In this document: positions 61,031 to 64,000 of the stretch, piece after piece
Position numbering within the stretch: the first letter of the stretch is position 1
Layout: every line of letters begins with the position of its first letter
NCBI RefSeq assembly: GCF_015074785.1
Contig: NZ_CP042464.1
Span: 3,287,001 to 3,351,000 of the forward strand
Length of the DNA: 64,000 bases
Direction of reading: 5' to 3'
From: Segatella copri
GTDB lineage: Bacteria; Bacteroidota; Bacteroidia; Bacteroidales; Bacteroidaceae
Made by a program: the position numbers and the translations under genes
Notes under the pieces: generated by a model
What the model was told of the DNA's origin: nothing
Seen by the model: the letters and a program-made list of their open reading frames with translations, nothing else
Database searches by the model: none

Positions 61031-61993
61031 TTAAAGTGATTCGAGCATGCGCTTGATGACAACCTCGGCTGAAATCTCACGGTTGGCTGCCTCTGGAATC
61101 ACCAGGCTGTTCTTGCTTTCAATGACATCATCGGTTACAATCAAGCCACGGCGAACTGGCAGACAGTGCATGAAGCAACCATCGTTGGTCCAGCTCATGT
61201 GCTCCTCGTCGATGGTCCAGCTCATATCCTTGCTCAGGATTTCGCCATACTGTGCTGGGTCTTTCACGCCCGGACAGCTCCAGTTCTTGGCATAAACGAA
61301 GTCTGCACCTTCCAGCGCCTTCTTCTGGTCGTACTCCACCTTGGCGTTGCCCACGAACTTAGGGTCGAGTTCATAGCCCTCTGGGTGAGTAACCACGAAA
61401 TCTACATCGGCTGCATTCATCCACTGAGCGAATGAGTTTGGCACAGCCTGAGGCAAGGCACGGCAATGAGGAGCCCAGGTCAGGACTACCTTAGGACGAG
61501 CCACCTTCTTATGCTCCTCGATGGTGATGAGGTCGGCGAATGCCTGGAGAGGGTGAACGGTAGCAGTCTCCATAGCGAAGACTGGACGGCCGCTGTACTT
61601 CACGAACTGGTTGACGATGGTCTCGGCATAATCGTAGTCACGGTCTTTCAAACCGGCAAAGCTGCGCACACCGATAAGGTCGCAGAAGCTACCCATCACA
61701 GGGATAGCCTCCAGCAGGTGCTCGCTCTTGTCGCCATCCATGATAACGCCACGCTCTGTCTCCAGTTTCCATGCACCGGCATTCACATCGAGTACGATTA
61801 CATTCATGCCCAGGTTCATCGCAGCCTTCTGTGTACTTAGTCGGGTACGGAGACTGTTATTGAAGAATATCATCAGCAAGGTCTTGTTCTTGCCCAACTC
61901 CTGATAACCGAAACGGTTTGCTTTCACTTCCTGTGCCTCGGCGAGTGCTGCTTTCAGGTCGCCAAGGTCTTCAACATTAAAGAATGTCTTCAT
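61031..61993 (-). CDS. argF': N-succinylornithine carbamoyltransferase
   Basis: A 320-residue transcarbamylase of arginine synthesis. It is close to the Bacteroides fragilis enzyme: NNSLRTRLSTQKA (carbamoyl phosphate loop), the long insertion KLETERGVIMDGDKSEH and HCLPVRRG. In B. fragilis residue 90 is Pro and favours N-succinylornithine, while Glu at this place favours acetylornithine; here residue 90 is Ser. Ser at the matching site of the Xanthomonas enzyme is known to give succinylornithine activity. It thus fits the succinylated pathway, with the M20 enzyme at 1060 as possible deacylase. Transcribed in the same direction as proA upstream. Confidence 0.93.
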   Translation of the reverse strand: MKTFFNVEDLGDLKAALAEAQEVKANRFGYQELGKNKTLLMIFFNNSLRTRLSTQKAAMNLGMNVIVLDVNAGAWKLETERGVIMDGDKSEHLLEAIPVMGSFCDLIGVRSFAGLKDRDYDYAETIVNQFVKYSGRPVFAMETATVHPLQAFADLITIEEHKKVARPKVVLTWAPHCRALPQAVPNSFAQWMNAADVDFVVTHPEGYELDPKFVGNAKVEYDQKKALEGADFVYAKNWSCPGVKDPAQYGEILSKDMSWTIDEEHMSWTNDGCFMHCLPVRRGLIVTDDVIESKNSLVIPEAANREISAEVVIKRMLESL

Positions 61994-62060
61994 TGTTATT
62001 TCGTTTTTTATTTGTTATTTCTAATATATATTGCTCTTGAATCTTTCTTCTTGAATCTTG

Positions 62061-62096
62061 ATGTTTGCAAAGTTTGCATGCAAACCTTGCAAACAT
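62061..62096. promoter_or_regulatory. 36-bp near-perfect palindrome between proA and argF'
   Basis: ATGTTTGCAAaGTTTGCA is mirrored with a single mismatch. It lies 67 bp upstream of the argF' start. It is built from repeated TTTGCA, and could be an operator or a processing hairpin. No T-run. Confidence 0.65.
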
Positions 62097-62113
62097 GGCA
62101 GAAACTAAGACTT

Positions 62114-62144
62114 GGTACGGAGAGGGTACGGAGCAGGTACGGAG
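62114..62144 (+). repeat. Three 11-nt tandem repeats (GGTACGGAG)
   Basis: GGTACGGAG at 62114, 62125 and 62136, exactly 11 nt apart, directly after the proA stop on the other strand. Confidence 0.75.
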
Positions 62145-62153
62145 CGGGTCCTG

Positions 62154-63440
62154 TTAAGCTCTTGTTTGTCCATTTCCTGTAATCAACCACTTGTAGGTGG
62201 TAATCTCTTCGAGTGCCATTGGTCCGCGGGCTCCGAGCTTCTGGGTACTGATGCCAATCTCTGCGCCCAATCCGAACTGTGCGCCATCGGTGAAACTGGT
62301 TGGAGCGTTTACATAAACGCAGGCTGCATCTACCAATGCCTGGAACTTCTTCTGGGCAGTTTCATCATTGGAAACGATGCTCTCGCTGTGTCCGCTTCCG
62401 TAAGTGGCGATATGGTCGAGTGCTTCATCTTCTGAAGCTACGGTTTTGATGCCCATCTGCATGCTGAGCCATTCGGTGTTCCAGATACTCTTCACGTTAG
62501 TATCAGTTTCCTTCATCTTCGCTTCGCTTTCTTCTGCCTTATATAATAAGGTGTCTGGATAGTGTCCCTTTAAGGCTTCGTAAGCCTTGGCATCAGCATG
62601 AATCTTGGTTTGCTTCTCGGTGAGTCCTTCACAGAGGGCAGGGAGGTCGCTTAATCTGCTTTCGTGAATCAGCAGACAGTCGAGCGCATTGCATACGCTC
62701 ACTCTTCGGCACTTGGCATTGGTGATGATGCGCTTACCCATCTCCAGGTCTCCATCTTTATCGAAGTAACAGTGTACCACGCCGGCTCCGGTTTCGATAA
62801 CCGGAACTTTGGCAGAATCACGGACGAAGTTGATAAGCTTCTTTCCACCTCGAGGAATGCAGAGGTCGATATAGCCCACGGCATTCAGCATTTCGCCTGT
62901 AGCCTCATGGGTAGCTGGTAGAAGCGTACATACGTTTGGATTCACGCCATACTTTATCAACACCCTGTGGATAAGTTCGACACCCGCTGAGTTAGAGGCG
63001 TTTGCATCCTTTCCACCTTTCAGTACGCATGCATTTCCACTCTTGAAACAGAGAGAAAAAACATCGTAGGTAACATTAGGACGGGCCTCGTAAATCATGC
63101 CGATGACTCCGAATGGAACGGCTACTCGCTGCAGGTGCAATCCGTTACCGAGTGTCTTGTCTTTGAGAACTCTTCCGAGCGGTGAGGGCAGTGTACTGAC
63201 GTGTCTCATATCCGAAGCAATATCCTGGAGTCGCTGCTCGGTGAGTTGCAATCGGTCGTAGAGCGGGTTAGCCTTGTCCATCTTAGCCAAGTCTTCTGCA
63301 TTTGCCTGGAGGAGCGCAGGAGTCTCGGCGATGATGGCGTCAGCCACCGCCTGCAGGATTTCATTACGTTGTTCATCAGTTAGCAAACCAAGTGTTTTGC
63401 TAGCTGCCTTCACTTTTTGGAAAGTCTCTTTCAGTTCCAT
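62154..63440 (-). CDS. proA: Glutamate-5-semialdehyde dehydrogenase (gamma-glutamyl phosphate reductase)
   Basis: A 428-residue NADPH-dependent enzyme of proline synthesis, aldehyde-dehydrogenase fold. Family blocks: [47 protein letters not shown], the catalytic Cys in [15 protein letters not shown] and [16 protein letters not shown]. No proB is in the window. The loop around residue 285-305 ([16 protein letters not shown]) contains the fifth 13-mer in antisense, with two TTA Leu codons that are uncommon here. Confidence 0.96.
   Translation of the reverse strand: MELKETFQKVKAASKTLGLLTDEQRNEILQAVADAIIAETPALLQANAEDLAKMDKANPLYDRLQLTEQRLQDIASDMRHVSTLPSPLGRVLKDKTLGNGLHLQRVAVPFGVIGMIYEARPNVTYDVFSLCFKSGNACVLKGGKDANASNSAGVELIHRVLIKYGVNPNVCTLLPATHEATGEMLNAVGYIDLCIPRGGKKLINFVRDSAKVPVIETGAGVVHCYFDKDGDLEMGKRIITNAKCRRVSVCNALDCLLIHESRLSDLPALCEGLTEKQTKIHADAKAYEALKGHYPDTLLYKAEESEAKMKETDTNVKSIWNTEWLSMQMGIKTVASEDEALDHIATYGSGHSESIVSNDETAQKKFQALVDAACVYVNAPTSFTDGAQFGLGAEIGISTQKLGARGPMALEEITTYKWLITGNGQTRA
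62540..62552 (+). repeat. TATATAATAAGGT motif, site 5
   Basis: On the strand opposite to proA, within its coding sequence; with the preceding bases it forms the dyad CCTTATATAATAAGG. Confidence 0.6.
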
Positions 63441-63510
63441 TCGCTATTTCCTTTCTTATTTTTATGATAAGATATTTTGTAATGTGTTACGAGTTTCCTC
63501 TTAACAACGG

Positions 63511-63542
63511 CAAAGGTAAGCATAAATATCGGAAATTGCAAA
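63511..63542 (-). promoter_or_regulatory. proA promoter
   Basis: Minus strand TACCTTTG (63511-63518) with TTTG (63539-63542) 20 bp upstream; perfect match. Confidence 0.75.
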
Positions 63543-63605
63543 CTTTATGCAAGAAAAAGTAATGATTTTATAGATAAATGGATAGTTATACGGAAAATGA
63601 TATTA

Positions 63606-63711
63606 AAAAAGGTCAGACAGTGCCTGACCTTTTTGGTGTAGCAAAGAAGATTCAGCAGACAGTGTCTGCTGTTTTTGCTTTTTGAATTCTTCAGACACTG
63701 TCTGAAGAATT
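63606..63711. repeat. Three palindromes with a shared CAGACA core
   Basis: Dyads centred at about 63620, 63662 and 63698 share CAGACAsTGyCTG. The first (AAAAAGGTCAG / CTGACCTTTTT, 63606-63634) has A- and T-runs on its sides and could be a two-way terminator. No gene is seen from 63441 to 64000. Confidence 0.65.
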
Positions 63712-63859
63712 GTTAACTCTTTGAATTTCAGGTAGAACTTCTTGAAAGATACGATTTTATATCGAAAAAGCAATCTTTCTCTTCACTTTTTTCGATAAAA
63801 AGTTGCAGATAATAATTGTATTTCCAGAAGAAAGTAGTATCTCTGTATCAGAGTTTGTA

Positions 63860-64000
63860 GTTGTACAACTATAGTGTATAAGGTTGTACAACTATGAGGT
63901 GTAAGGTTGTACAACTATAAGGTGTGTTATTATACAACTATAAGGTGTTGTCACTATAGTCAGCAGATGTGCTGACTGCAGTCGGCAGACCTGCTGACTA
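63860..64000 (+). repeat. 23-nt-period array, cut by the window edge
   Basis: TTGTACAACTATrrGGTGT units lie exactly 23 nt apart at 63860, 63883, 63906 and 63929, then the array changes to CAGCAGATGTGCTGACTGCA-type units until the last base. 63910-64000 is an inverted copy of 43361-43451 (79 of 91 bases, no gaps). Confidence 0.75.

Noticed and set aside
63606..64000. Origin of replication or dnaA-box cluster
   Set aside because: No repeated TTATCCACA-like boxes and no dnaA, rnpA or gyr genes nearby; rpmH alone is not evidence of an origin.

Overview
The window is chromosomal DNA of a Prevotella/Segatella-like member of the Bacteroidales. The signs are: promoters of the Bacteroidetes type (TTTG or TTG, 19-20 bp, TAnnTTTG) in front of most transcription units; SusC/SusD outer-membrane pairs and many SpII lipoproteins; a transmembrane propeller regulator with an AraC output; an N-succinylornithine-type transcarbamylase; and a small secreted protein whose C-terminus ends in the GVYIINGKKVIIK pattern common in Prevotella. 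Species assignment is inference. Layout: 1-1026 is a complete IS982-family element. 1060-8904 holds housekeeping genes (M20 deacylase, acyl-CoA synthetase, RF2, CYTH enzyme) and two tandem sodium:neurotransmitter-type symporters. 8941-10278 holds a helix-hairpin-helix protein and two tRNA genes (Pro-CGG, Phe-GAA). 10479-16933 encodes pectin/galactan breakdown: small secreted protein, PL1 pectate lyase, GH53 endo-galactanase and GH2 beta-galactosidase. 17090-19969 is an unusual sensor that resembles a hybrid two-component regulator but has lost kinase and receiver domains. 20668-35791 is a nine-gene SusCD operon without glycosidases but with several lipoproteins, two leucine-rich-repeat proteins and a subtilisin-like protease, so peptide capture is more likely than glycan capture. 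35888-41913 is vitamin related: a ThiD-like domain with a ruined catalytic loop fused to an AraC DNA-binding domain, an AT-rich outer-membrane barrel protein, then pdxS-pdxT. 42042-59310 contains an ATPase, murF, a string of tiny membrane proteins, folP-cdaA, pta-ackA, a KdgK-like kinase, lpxH, an Fe-S assembly factor, radC, a glycosyltransferase, efp, rpmH and the PASTA-rluD-ddl-acyltransferase cluster. 59826-63440 has a Rid-like protein, argF' and proA, all on the minus strand. The most unusual content is in the gaps between genes. (1) Four intergenic loci (19985-20314, 37106-37345, 43167-43461, 63860-64000) carry sequence-drifting arrays with a strict 22- or 23-nt period; they share modules with each other, and two are 87% identical inverted copies over 91 bp. 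(2) Many gene ends carry short arrays of 7-nt (sometimes 8-nt) units of several families, often as inverted pairs between convergent genes. (3) The 13-mer TATATAATAAGGT occurs five times, always on the plus strand, in and between genes. I know of no named element for these, and they need genome-wide counting. All identifications are by reading the sequence; no database search was run.
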